Source of the DNA: Deltaproteobacteria bacterium
GTDB taxonomy: Bacteria; Desulfobacterota; Dissulfuribacteria; Dissulfuribacterales; UBA3076
NCBI GenBank assembly: GCA_011042225.1
Contig: DQXT01000034.1
Coordinates: 1 to 46,240, forward strand
Length of the DNA: 46,240 nt
Direction of reading: 5' to 3'
Shown: positions 34,114 through 41,905 of the stretch, in pieces
How positions within the stretch are numbered: position 1 is the first letter of the stretch
Layout: the number at the start of each line of letters is the position of its first letter
The notes under the pieces: model-generated
What the model saw: the letters and a program-made list of their open reading frames with translations, nothing else
The model's database searches: none
What the model was told of the DNA's origin: nothing
Made by a program: the position numbers and the translations under genes

Positions 34114-35481
34114 CTAGTCTCTCCAGACCCACTCGTCCTTGAGTTCTATCTTCTTTTCTTCACTGAAGAACAGTACATTATCCCAACAATTTTTGAATTC
34201 ACCAAAGGGTACATACCACAGCTTGACCTCCACTAAAAGCTCATCTGCAATAAGTTCCCTGGTCTTCTTACCGTCTTTCTCTACATCAGCATATGGGAAA
34301 GGTATCTCAAAGACTTCCTTGACCTTTTTTAGAGGCGGTATGCAGGTATCTCTCAGCAAACCGCACTTCTCATAGGGTCCTCTTCCCATTTCTGACCCCC
34401 TGCCGAAACGTCCGGGGTAGGGCATGTAGATGACCTGATCATTATAGATTTGTTTTTCCTCTTCTCCATCCATTGTCTTTGCGGTCACATCCAGGACCAG
34501 CCTGTTGGGGGTGGGTCACCCGTCAGGAATGGCATGACCTGACTTATTATAGATCTCCACGTTAATTACTCCAAGAGGAATAACGCCTTCTACACTGTCT
34601 TTGCGCCAGAAGTGTGACATGGCATCGACTTCGACATCAAAGGCCATCTTGATCATTGTCTCATTCCGGTAGGCCTGCATATCGTGGCCCAGACCAGATT
34701 TGGCCATATGGCATTCCTGGCAGGTATCATGTCCCCCCTCAGGTATATAGGCAAAGAGGTAACTGCCGTATAATGTAGCACACTGGGAAGGCTCATCTAG
34801 TTCAAAGTTGGGTCCCAAACCATGGCACTGACCGCAGAATATGGATTCATTCAGGGCCGGGGCCTTACCTAGTTTGTTAAAGTCGGGGTGATCATGTTCA
34901 CCTTCTTGAAATGCATAGATTGTATCCGGCTGGGGATAGCCATCGGCCCATTTGTGGATAATGGCCTTTTTGTTATGACATACCAAACAACCGATATTCA
35001 GGCTTGCTATTTTTTCTTGAAGTTCATCCGCTACATCTTCATATGCTTCGTCGTCATATGCCTTTTTGCTTGCACTCATCCAGTCTCTTATGGTCTTTAC
35101 GATTTCCCTGGCCACATCATCCGTTGCCTCATCCAGTTGAGGCAAGTGACACTTGGCGCACATCATGAGATGCCGGACCTCGACATCTTCGTCCGTTTTC
35201 ACGCCTGAATAAGGGAACAACTTCAGGCCCATATCTACGCTGGTCAGTACGGTCGGAGCTGTACGCGGAGTACCCAGAATGGAAACAGCATGCAGGGAAT
35301 TCTCCCACTGTTCATATTGCTCTATGTGACATTCCCCACAAGAACTCGAATCATAGCGGGCGGCGAGCTCGGCGATAGTCTTGGCCTTTGGAACCTCTGC
35401 AGGCTTTGTGCCACAAAGCCCATAAGAGGACCAAACGCAGCCTACCAGAAACAAAACAGTTACAATCCTCAAAACTCCCAT
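34114..35481 (-). CDS. Five-heme c-type cytochrome with predicted selenocysteine (UGA at codon 322)
   Basis: Exported multiheme cytochrome: signal peptide about residues 1-24, then CxxCH heme sites at Cys48 (CGECH), Cys108 (CAKCH), Cys165 (CLVCH), Cys216 (CGQCH) and Cys254 (CQECH). The spacing and HDTCQECHM segment resemble the cytochrome c554/c-prime-type family. At 34516-34518 an in-frame UGA follows SGHAIPDG and is followed, with no frame change, by PTPNRLVLDV and 133 residues up to 34114, giving 455 residues in total. The continuous coding character on both sides, plus a hairpin 11 bases downstream, argues for Sec insertion rather than a stop. AGGAGGT precedes the ATG. Alternatives: a recent nonsense mutation, or a truncated cytochrome with an orphan tail. 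Confidence 0.85.
34492..34504 (-). promoter_or_regulatory. Candidate SECIS hairpin in the cytochrome gene
   Basis: On the minus strand CAGG-CTGGT-CCTG forms a short stem whose 5-base loop contains GGT, like the GGU of the E. coli fdhF SECIS; it begins 11 bases after the in-frame UGA, the same distance as in fdhF. The stem is short, so the call rests on position and loop together. Confidence 0.55.
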
Positions 35482-35869
35482 AAATACCTCCTTTCTACTA
35501 ATAACGGATTGAATAAATTATCTGGATATTTAATATATTAACTGATAGTTATTTCACAATAAATTGTCTATAAAAATACCCAGGCATTAACTGTTTCTGT
35601 ATTCCATTTATAAATACACAGGTCTAAACAAATAAGTGGAGACTATCATAATTTAAAGGAAAGGTCAAAAAAAAATACATCAACTCTGAGATTGCAGACA
35701 AAGCCCACGGCAACTAAACAGCATGCCAGGGAAATAAGTAAAAATGTCCTCAAATAACATATTGGCCGACCTTATTGCCAAAATTTAAAGTTTATACTAA
35801 TAATGTCTACCAACTTATCACAAATTTCCGTCTTTTTGATCATAGCCTGCAAAAAACTAAGGGGGCCAC
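35482..35869. other. Divergent intergenic region between two predicted selenoprotein genes
   Basis: 388 AT-rich bases without a supported gene, serving as the promoter region for the leftward cytochrome and the rightward DsrE-like gene. A TTGAATAAATTATCTGGATA stretch at about 35509-35528 vaguely recalls the shared element seen upstream of yedE, but the match is too weak to call. Confidence 0.5.
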
Positions 35870-36184
35870 ATGAGGAATGTTCTTATAATTATAAGTACTG
35901 AGGACGGCGAAAGCATTTACAATGCGATGAGGCTGGCAAATCTCGGCGTAAAAAAGGGTGATGAAATCAGTGTATTCATGCTCGGGAAAGGTGTCCTCTA
36001 TGAAAAGAGCGGAGGCGAAAATTTTGACGTAATGGGACAAATCAACATGTTCGAAGGAGATTTTTATGTCTGAGGTGTCTGTGCGAAATCCCACGGTCTG
36101 GAGGGATCAAGCAGTTGTCCGATCGGATGGATGGATGACCTCTACGAACTGTCTATGGAGGCCGATAAAGTCTTAGTATTTTGA
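35870..36184 (+). CDS. DsrE-like protein with predicted selenocysteine (UxxC)
   Basis: A 104-residue DsrE/DsrF/YchN-type small sulfur-relay protein. The first 67 residues (VLIIISTEDGESIYNAMRLA and DEISVFMLGKGV) are the alpha/beta core. An in-frame UGA at 36071-36073 follows FEGDFYV, and the same frame continues GVCAKSHGLEG, CPIGWMDDLYEL, ADKVLVF to a stop at 36182-36184. This gives U68-G-V-C71, where the family usually has CxxC or Cys. The read-through stop directly abuts the queH ATG; without it there would be a 111-base gap of otherwise coding-like sequence. A hairpin follows the UGA. DsrE-like selenoproteins have been reported in other deltaproteobacteria, as I recall. AAGGGGG lies upstream of the start. 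Confidence 0.9.
36088..36107 (+). promoter_or_regulatory. Candidate SECIS hairpin in the DsrE-like gene
   Basis: ATCCC (36088-36092) pairs with GGGAT (36103-36107) around a loop containing GGTCTG, the apical sequence of the E. coli formate-dehydrogenase SECIS. The stem begins 14 bases after the UGA. Confidence 0.7.
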
Positions 36185-36787
36185 ATGGAAATTCTACTTC
36201 ATACCTGCTGCGGGCCATGCACCCTGTACCCGGTTAAAGAAATTCGAAAAGAGGGTAGCAGCGCCCTTGTCTATTTCTACAACCCTAATATACATCCCTT
36301 CAGGGAGTATGAACGCAGAATCGAGGCCCTGGAAACGGCTTCAGATAAATTCAAATTTCCGGTGCTTTGGGATCAGTCCGGATATGGACTCAGAGACTGG
36401 CTGAATCAAATAGGTACAAGACGGGACCCGGATGAACGCTGTCCGGTGTGCTACCGCATTCGTCTGGAAGCTACGGCCCGGAAGACCGTGAAGCTTGGAC
36501 TGCCCGCCTTCAGCACAACTCTCCTTTACAGCCGTTACCAGAGACATGACCTTATACGTAATATGGGGAAAGAGCTTGCTTCTGCATATGGAATAGAATT
36601 CTATTACCAGGACTTTCGTAATGGCTGGATAGAAGGTATAGAGATCTCAAAAAGACTCGGGATCTACAGACAACCGTATTGTGGCTGTATCTATAGCGAA
36701 GAAGAGCGCTACATCAAAAGGGCAAAAAGATTACAGAACAGGATTCTCGCAAAGTCGATGAAAGAAAAAACAAAATGGGACAAATGA
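36185..36787 (+). CDS. queH: Epoxyqueuosine reductase QueH (DUF208)
   Basis: Reduces epoxyqueuosine in tRNA to queuosine, the last step of Q synthesis, as a non-cobalamin alternative to QueG. The 200-residue protein has the family Cys sets: HTCCGPCTLYP at residues 7-17, RCPVCYRIRLEATA near 85-98, and QPYCGCIYSEEERY near 160-173, which coordinate an Fe-S cluster and metal. FYNPNIHPFREYERRIEAL and FSTTLLYSRYQRHDLI are conserved segments. Its ATG follows the DsrE-like stop with no gap, so it is translated from the same message. Confidence 0.94.
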   Translation: MEILLHTCCGPCTLYPVKEIRKEGSSALVYFYNPNIHPFREYERRIEALETASDKFKFPVLWDQSGYGLRDWLNQIGTRRDPDERCPVCYRIRLEATARKTVKLGLPAFSTTLLYSRYQRHDLIRNMGKELASAYGIEFYYQDFRNGWIEGIEISKRLGIYRQPYCGCIYSEEERYIKRAKRLQNRILAKSMKEKTKWDK

Positions 36788-36884
36788 GAAAACAGGGGGA
36801 TGACCTGGAGAAGCGGCCGCCTGTTTATCAGGCTGAAATCATCAAAAAATTTATTCACAAAACAGGCAGCTGCCTCAAATTTTT

Positions 36885-36913
36885 AGACATTGGATATCAG
36901 ATGTCTTATTTTT
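36885..36913 (+). terminator. Likely terminator of the DsrE-queH transcript
   Basis: AGACAT (36885-36890) and ATGTCT (36901-36906) form a 6-bp stem with a 10-base loop, followed by TATTTTT. It lies about 100 bases after queH ends. Confidence 0.55.
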
Positions 36914-36962
36914 AATCTGAACCCATGAATTGAGCTTTTTCTAAATATAACTGTAAAATACC

Positions 36963-37184
36963 ATGAATTTCTTGCCTGAATTTGGTAAAATGCTGTTGAT
37001 CTTAGGAATAATGGTTGCGGCATTAGGACTGTTTTTAATATTAGTTCCCAAGATCCCCCTTCTGGGCAAGCTGCCTGGAGACTTCATAATCAGACGAGAC
37101 AATTTCACCCTCTATTTTCCCCTGACCACTTCTATAGTTCTGAGTATAGTCCTGACCCTGATATTTTTCATATTCCGCAAATGA
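36963..37184 (+). CDS. DUF2905 small membrane protein
   Basis: A 73-residue protein with two membrane spans (about 8-28 and 50-71) around the conserved connecting segment KIPLLGKLPGDFIIRRDNFTLYFPL-type sequence (here split around residues 30-55), which defines DUF2905. Function is unknown across the family. It lies alone between queH and the Rieske gene. Confidence 0.88.
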   Translation: MNFLPEFGKMLLILGIMVAALGLFLILVPKIPLLGKLPGDFIIRRDNFTLYFPLTTSIVLSIVLTLIFFIFRK

Positions 37185-37260
37185 TCTATATAAAAACACA
37201 TCATATACCTCGACCTTTTGGCAAAATCATATTTCAGGACTTTTTACTGTGTAATCATAG

Positions 37261-37665
37261 ATGATCCGCCGTGACTTTCTTAAAAAGACAGGTATTTGGG
37301 CCTTTGGCTTAGGGCTCATATATCCTGTTTATGCCTTTGTGAACAAAAAACGATTTCGTCCACCCATAGAAGTCCGTTTGAGAGGCAAACTAAAGCCTGG
37401 TGAATTTTTGCTTGAACCAAAATTCGTCCTGTTCGAAACCGAGCAAGGCAGTTTGGCAGTATCCCGAACTTGCACACATTTAGGCTGTATTATCAATTAT
37501 AAAGAGGCCGACAAGGAATTTATCTGCCCCTGTCACCAGAGCCGTTTCACGTGGAATGGCAAATATCTGTCCGGCCCGGCAAATAAGGATTTGCCCAGAT
37601 TCCAGGTTACGGTGCTGGAAGAAGATGAGGGATATATCGTCCATATACCCAAGGGGATATTATAA
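37261..37665 (+). CDS. Rieske [2Fe-2S] protein, Tat-exported
   Basis: A 134-residue Rieske-type iron-sulfur protein. The N-terminus MIRRDFLKKTG with a following hydrophobic span (about 11-27) is a twin-arginine signal/anchor, so the cluster domain lies outside the cytoplasmic membrane. Cluster ligands Cys71-Thr-His73-Leu-Gly-Cys76 and Cys89-Pro-Cys91-His92 match the high-potential type, including the stabilising Cys76-Cys91 disulfide pair. It resembles the QcrA subunit of bc complexes, but no cytochrome b or c1 gene is adjacent, and it is shorter than typical QcrA. Its electron partner is unknown; the cytochrome at 34-35 kb is separately transcribed. Confidence 0.9.
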   Translation: MIRRDFLKKTGIWAFGLGLIYPVYAFVNKKRFRPPIEVRLRGKLKPGEFLLEPKFVLFETEQGSLAVSRTCTHLGCIINYKEADKEFICPCHQSRFTWNGKYLSGPANKDLPRFQVTVLEEDEGYIVHIPKGIL

Positions 37666-37716
37666 AAACGGAGATCTAGTAAATTTCCGGATAATATCCT
37701 GTAATTCCAAAGCCCT

Positions 37717-38077
37717 ATAGCCCGAATGTTGACGACCTGTCTTAATTTTTCGTCGTTAAAGGCCCCGACTATGCCGGCCACCAAACACATTGCTTCTGCC
37801 TGGAGCAAGATATTTTCCCTGTATGACCGGCCTCGATAACGGCCTGGCTCACGGCCCTTTTACCACATTTGTTCGTAATCCGGCAATATTCAGCAGTAAT
37901 CAGAATATTCAGAGAGGCATTGGACATCCACATTTGTGACAGGGCCGTCACGGCCGCTTTATTTCTCAGACCTCCTGCAGATACTAATGAAACGGCATGA
38001 CCCTTCGGGTCGTAATGACAGACTCCGCTTTTCAGTCCTTTAACAGAATTTTCACCGACAATGGAATAAACAAACAA
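37717..38077 (-). pseudogene. SagB/ThcOx-type nitroreductase remnant
   Basis: Minus-strand frame starting near 38077 reads GENSVKGLKSGVCHYDPKGH, ALSQMWMSNASLNILITAEY and IEAGHTGK, the C-terminal FMN-domain motifs of SagB-type dehydrogenases. Near 37795 a frameshift occurs; another frame continues LQAEAMCLVAGIVGAFNDEK LRQVV-like sequence (LQAEA, GIVGAFNDEKL) and then degenerates. The N-terminal half is absent. Not functional as it stands. Confidence 0.65.
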
Positions 38078-38193
38078 ATCTTAAACTTCCACACAATATT
38101 CTAAGCTGCTTGTAACTTGACTCTAGAATGGTAAAGGGATATGGGTATTCTAAACAAGACAAGTCACAAAGCATTTAACAGGAGTTAATTAAT

Positions 38194-39864
38194 GTGAAGC
38201 AAGATATTCTCCGCACCTGTATAGATCCATCCGGGGTCTTTATTTGCGCCCTTCACCAACCAACTTATAAGGTTATAAATCTCAGACAGACAGATAGCAC
38301 GGCGGTGCTGGGCCACGATTCAGACGGCAACACAATCGATAATAAGACCAACTTCCCCCATGGCGACATTTTTATCAATAATGTAGGAAGGGTCTGGGAA
38401 ATACCAAATGCCTTCCCTTTCTGGGGTGCCACATACATACTTTATGAACAGGCCGAACAATTCTCAAAAAGTCCGAAACAATTTAGATTCACAAGAGGCA
38501 ATGAAGAATATGTCAAACCTTCGCCATTACTGAAAGACCTGTTGAATGGGTGCTTAAAAGGTTCTGATGAAAAGATATATTCTCTGGAAGATCTCCCGAG
38601 ATCTGTTCTTTTGTCTCTGGCACAGACATCTAAAGATCCTGAACTCCTGAAGGCCATTGCACACCTGGCATGCCGGTTTGAATTAAACGGCAACCAAGAG
38701 CCAGTCGGTATAAAATATGAAAAAGACAAACAGGGCCGACCCAAACCGGTTCTATTTGACCAAGAGCTCTTTGAGATAGTTGGTAACAATATGGCCTGTC
38801 CGGATAATTATAAACTGGCCATGGTATTAATACCCGGAATCCAGGGAAACAGCCCGATTGTCGGCGAGTATGCATCCGAACCCAGGACTCATATATGGGA
38901 ATATCTCAGGACCGGCAGCTACATCCCATGGGGTCATTATGCATCCAACATGGCCCACGACTGTGTTAGATACAGGGCAAAAGAATTGCTTCCCGAAGAC
39001 ATAACCGGCCTGCGCCATCTCTATTATCAGAGGATATATACTCAGATGGCCCTAAACCTCAATATTGTACAAGAAATTGTTCGGAAAAATGTTAATAACT
39101 TGCCGGTCTCTGAGCTTGAATCCCTGAGACGTTCGGTTGTAAAAGAAGTGGCAAACAGGTCGGAGAAAGGAGAAGAACTGCCTTATACAGCCAGCCTTTG
39201 GGGCTGGAACTATGGCTTTGATTTCTCTTCATCAGGATATAGATTACATGCATCCCATCAGCAGATTCATCAGCAATTTGCACTCATACCTCCTAAGGTG
39301 AAATCCGCGGAAATGGGATTGACCGGATCAAAATCAATCCCCACCTATGCAGTGGGAGATAATGTAACCTTTTTTGCGGCCCTTTATAAAAAGTCTTATG
39401 GACAGCCTTTTTTTAAGACCTATTTAAAGGCAATCCATTCCAATAAACGATTAGACGGGAAAGAAGGTCCGGCATCGAGTCTGATTGTCTATGAAGATAA
39501 AAACGTCATGGTTCATATTCCCAAAGCCCAGCGCTCTCATGGCGAAGTCCAGATTATGACCATTTGCCCAGTGGGCAATGTCCTTGAGGCAGATACTGAG
39601 GTACGTAACTCCCTGGATTACTGTATCAGACTCGTAATCAGGACCTTGGACAGACTGGGGGCCCAAATGGTCACGGCCTACGAAATCTCAAAACGCTTCA
39701 ATAATCCAGACAAAGATCAGCGTCTCTTTTACTGCTTCCTGCCCAGACTTCCAGGTTCCCCGGGTGCTTTCAGTGAAAGGCAGGAAAGATGGATCACGGG
39801 TCATTACCCGGAAGACTATGCAAAGGCCTTCAGAAAGGCCATGAAATCAGTCCAGTCTGACTGA
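38194..39864 (+). CDS. Unidentified 556-residue protein, faint GalT/HIT-like features
   Basis: I do not recognise this protein as a whole. It starts at a GTG with AGGAG ten bases upstream. There is no signal peptide or membrane span, so it is probably cytoplasmic. Two stretches recall the galactose-1-phosphate uridylyltransferase/HIT superfamily: HASHQQIHQQFALIP (about residues 352-366, His-rich like the HxHxQ active site) and VMVHIPKAQRSHGEVQIMT (about 433-451, like the second GalT domain). VLIPGIQGNSPIVGEY and SYIPWGHYASNMAHDCVRYR look conserved, and the GHY/MAHD His residues may be functional. It ends inside the converging RACo-like gene by 18 bases. Length and quality suggest an intact gene. 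Confidence 0.7.
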   Translation: MKQDILRTCIDPSGVFICALHQPTYKVINLRQTDSTAVLGHDSDGNTIDNKTNFPHGDIFINNVGRVWEIPNAFPFWGATYILYEQAEQFSKSPKQFRFTRGNEEYVKPSPLLKDLLNGCLKGSDEKIYSLEDLPRSVLLSLAQTSKDPELLKAIAHLACRFELNGNQEPVGIKYEKDKQGRPKPVLFDQELFEIVGNNMACPDNYKLAMVLIPGIQGNSPIVGEYASEPRTHIWEYLRTGSYIPWGHYASNMAHDCVRYRAKELLPEDITGLRHLYYQRIYTQMALNLNIVQEIVRKNVNNLPVSELESLRRSVVKEVANRSEKGEELPYTASLWGWNYGFDFSSSGYRLHASHQQIHQQFALIPPKVKSAEMGLTGSKSIPTYAVGDNVTFFAALYKKSYGQPFFKTYLKAIHSNKRLDGKEGPASSLIVYEDKNVMVHIPKAQRSHGEVQIMTICPVGNVLEADTEVRNSLDYCIRLVIRTLDRLGAQMVTAYEISKRFNNPDKDQRLFYCFLPRLPGSPGAFSERQERWITGHYPEDYAKAFRKAMKSVQSD

Positions 39865-41730
39865 AGGAAATAATCTCTGATCCGTATGAGGCAGGAACAG
39901 GCACGAGACATAATGTTCCATGAACCGCGGGCTATCACTGAGATCAAAGTGGGTCATCATCCTGGCGACTCTGTATAGATCTTTGGTAACAGGCCACGAA
40001 ATAGCCGAAGCCCTTGCCCCGAGAAGAGAGCTGTTGCCAGCAAAAAAGAAACGGTCCCTTGGAATATCAGGAAGCAGCCCTATAGTGACGGCCTGGTCAA
40101 TATCCAGATAACTTCCGAAACTGCCTGCTAATATTACACGTTCCAGATCTTCAAATCCCATGCCCACTGATTCCAGTAATGTATAATAGCCGGCGAACAT
40201 TGCACCTTTTGCCCGAATAAGATTCTCAATATCCGCCTCTGTAAATACAATATCCCGATCTATGGAAGTAGATTCCGCTTCTATTAACACATATTCCCAT
40301 CCATCCCTCCCGAGGCGTACCCTGTCTGTCTTCAGATCGTTATAAAATTTTCCCTGCTGATCCAACACACCTGCCATAAAAAGACCGGCCAGGAGACTGA
40401 TTATACCTGATCCACATATTCCCCTTGCCTTTCTGCCCTCAATGGTCAAGACCATAGGTTCAAATGTATGTGGATGTATATGTACTACTTCAACTGCACC
40501 TTCGGCAGCGCGCATGCCGTGCGTTATCCCGCCCCCCTCAAAGGCAGGTCCCGCTGAGCAAGCTGCACACGCCATCCAATCCTGATTTCCCAGGACTATC
40601 TCTCCGTTGGTTCCCAAATCTATAAAGAGCGTAAGCTCCGGATGGCGGTTAAGTCCTACACCTACCACTCCGGCCACTATATCCGCGCCAACGTAACTGG
40701 CTACACAAGGGCCTAAAAACATGCGTACGTGTGCCGGAACATCTATACCTGACTCTATGGCCCTCACCGGAGGAAACTGGGTAGCAACAGGGGTATAGGG
40801 TTGGGTCCTCAAGAAACGCGTATCAAGTCCGAGAAGTAGGTGAATCATTACGGTATTTGCAGCTATAGTAATGAAACTTAAAGCGTCCTTTTTTCGGTCC
40901 GTATCTGAAAAAAGTTCATTTAAAAGCTCATCAAGACATTCAATTATCTTTTTCTGCAGGGTCTTAAGGCCTTCTTTCTTTTTTGCAAACTCTATACGTG
41001 AGATAACGTCTTCCCCACAACTGATCTGCGGATTATAACTAGAAACCCCTTCCAGGACCTCTCCGCTTCTAAGATCAACCAACTGGGCCGATACAGTAGT
41101 AGTACCTATATCCACCGCCACCGCCAAATGCTGGCCTGTGGTATCACCCGGCTCAACACGAATGAGACGACGGACATCTTTTTTTGCGCCCTCCATTAAG
41201 CTCACCGTAACTCTCCATTCATTGCTTCGTACGTTTTCCGGCAGATCAAAGAGGACCTGGTTATCTACCTCCAGTGAAATTGCCTGAAGCCTGCCCTGAA
41301 TAATCTCGCGTTTTAGCCTGTCAAGATCACTCACACTGTCCTGAAGGCTTGGCTTGGGCAGGCTGATAACGTGTTTTCGGACTACAGGATGTAGTTTCCA
41401 GTCTATGACCTCCTTCTGGGTCTTGATCCAGGATGCAGCCTTTCTGACCGACGGCGGTCTGACAACCTTTCGGTCCATCTCAGACTCAACCGGTACACGG
41501 ACCACAACATCTGAGATAGGAAAAGTGGCACAGGCCTTCCAGCCCCCCTCCGGCAAGGCCTCTCCCCTGACGTGCCCTCGTTCCAGGAAAATGCGGCACT
41601 TATTACAAACCCCTGCTCCACCACAGGAAGAGTTAATATGTACTCCAGCCCTCATAGCCGCCTTTAACAGACTTTCATCCTGATCTGCAATTATAGTCAC
41701 GTCGGCTGGCAAAAAGGTTATATTATTCAT
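39847..41730 (-). CDS. RACo-like reductive activator of corrinoid proteins (ASKHA domain, DUF4445)
   Basis: ATP-dependent reactivator that reduces the cobalt of inactive corrinoid methyltransferase partners, by family. The N-terminal [2Fe-2S] domain has Cys36, Cys42, Cys45 and Cys67 (SSCGGAGVCNKCR, then KACATF). A linker of about 100 residues precedes the large ASKHA domain, with VDIGTTTVSAQLVDLRSG (about 205-222), DLGTNGEIVLG, CAACSAGPAFEGGGITHGMRA and VILAGSFGSYLD. The 627-residue length is right for AcsV/RamA-like proteins. No corrinoid protein or methyltransferase gene lies next to it in this window, so the partner is unknown. It converges with the unidentified gene, overlapping by 18 bases. 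Confidence 0.9.
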   Translation of the reverse strand: MNNITFLPADVTIIADQDESLLKAAMRAGVHINSSCGGAGVCNKCRIFLERGHVRGEALPEGGWKACATFPISDVVVRVPVESEMDRKVVRPPSVRKAASWIKTQKEVIDWKLHPVVRKHVISLPKPSLQDSVSDLDRLKREIIQGRLQAISLEVDNQVLFDLPENVRSNEWRVTVSLMEGAKKDVRRLIRVEPGDTTGQHLAVAVDIGTTTVSAQLVDLRSGEVLEGVSSYNPQISCGEDVISRIEFAKKKEGLKTLQKKIIECLDELLNELFSDTDRKKDALSFITIAANTVMIHLLLGLDTRFLRTQPYTPVATQFPPVRAIESGIDVPAHVRMFLGPCVASYVGADIVAGVVGVGLNRHPELTLFIDLGTNGEIVLGNQDWMACAACSAGPAFEGGGITHGMRAAEGAVEVVHIHPHTFEPMVLTIEGRKARGICGSGIISLLAGLFMAGVLDQQGKFYNDLKTDRVRLGRDGWEYVLIEAESTSIDRDIVFTEADIENLIRAKGAMFAGYYTLLESVGMGFEDLERVILAGSFGSYLDIDQAVTIGLLPDIPRDRFFFAGNSSLLGARASAISWPVTKDLYRVARMMTHFDLSDSPRFMEHYVSCLFLPHTDQRLFPSVRLD

Positions 41731-41905
41731 AACTAAACATCCTATCTCCTCAAATTATTACAGGTTCTGTGATATTATTTACAGATTTTTATTACATCCA
41801 GCAAACTCGAGTTTATTTTTGGACGAATAATCAGTCAGCACTCTTCTTGCAAGAGTTTCTACAAGTATGCTAGCATTATAATACTAATTAAGGAGATATT
41901 TGAGC

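Noticed and set aside
34114-34488. A separate 124-residue leftward gene downstream of the cytochrome
   Set aside because: It is the in-frame continuation of the cytochrome after one UGA, has no ribosome site of its own, and reads naturally as that protein's C-terminus.
35509-35530. Third copy of the 35-nt selenium-operon element before the DsrE-like gene
   Set aside because: Only a loose resemblance, with the ATTTCTATTTG block missing.
35870-36073. A 67-residue protein ending at the UGA
   Set aside because: It would lack the conserved DsrE C-terminal half, which follows in the same frame and ends at the queH start.
36784-36915. A 43-residue frame overlapping the queH stop by ATGA
   Set aside because: The overlap is suggestive, but the frame runs into the probable terminator hairpin and has no recognisable family.
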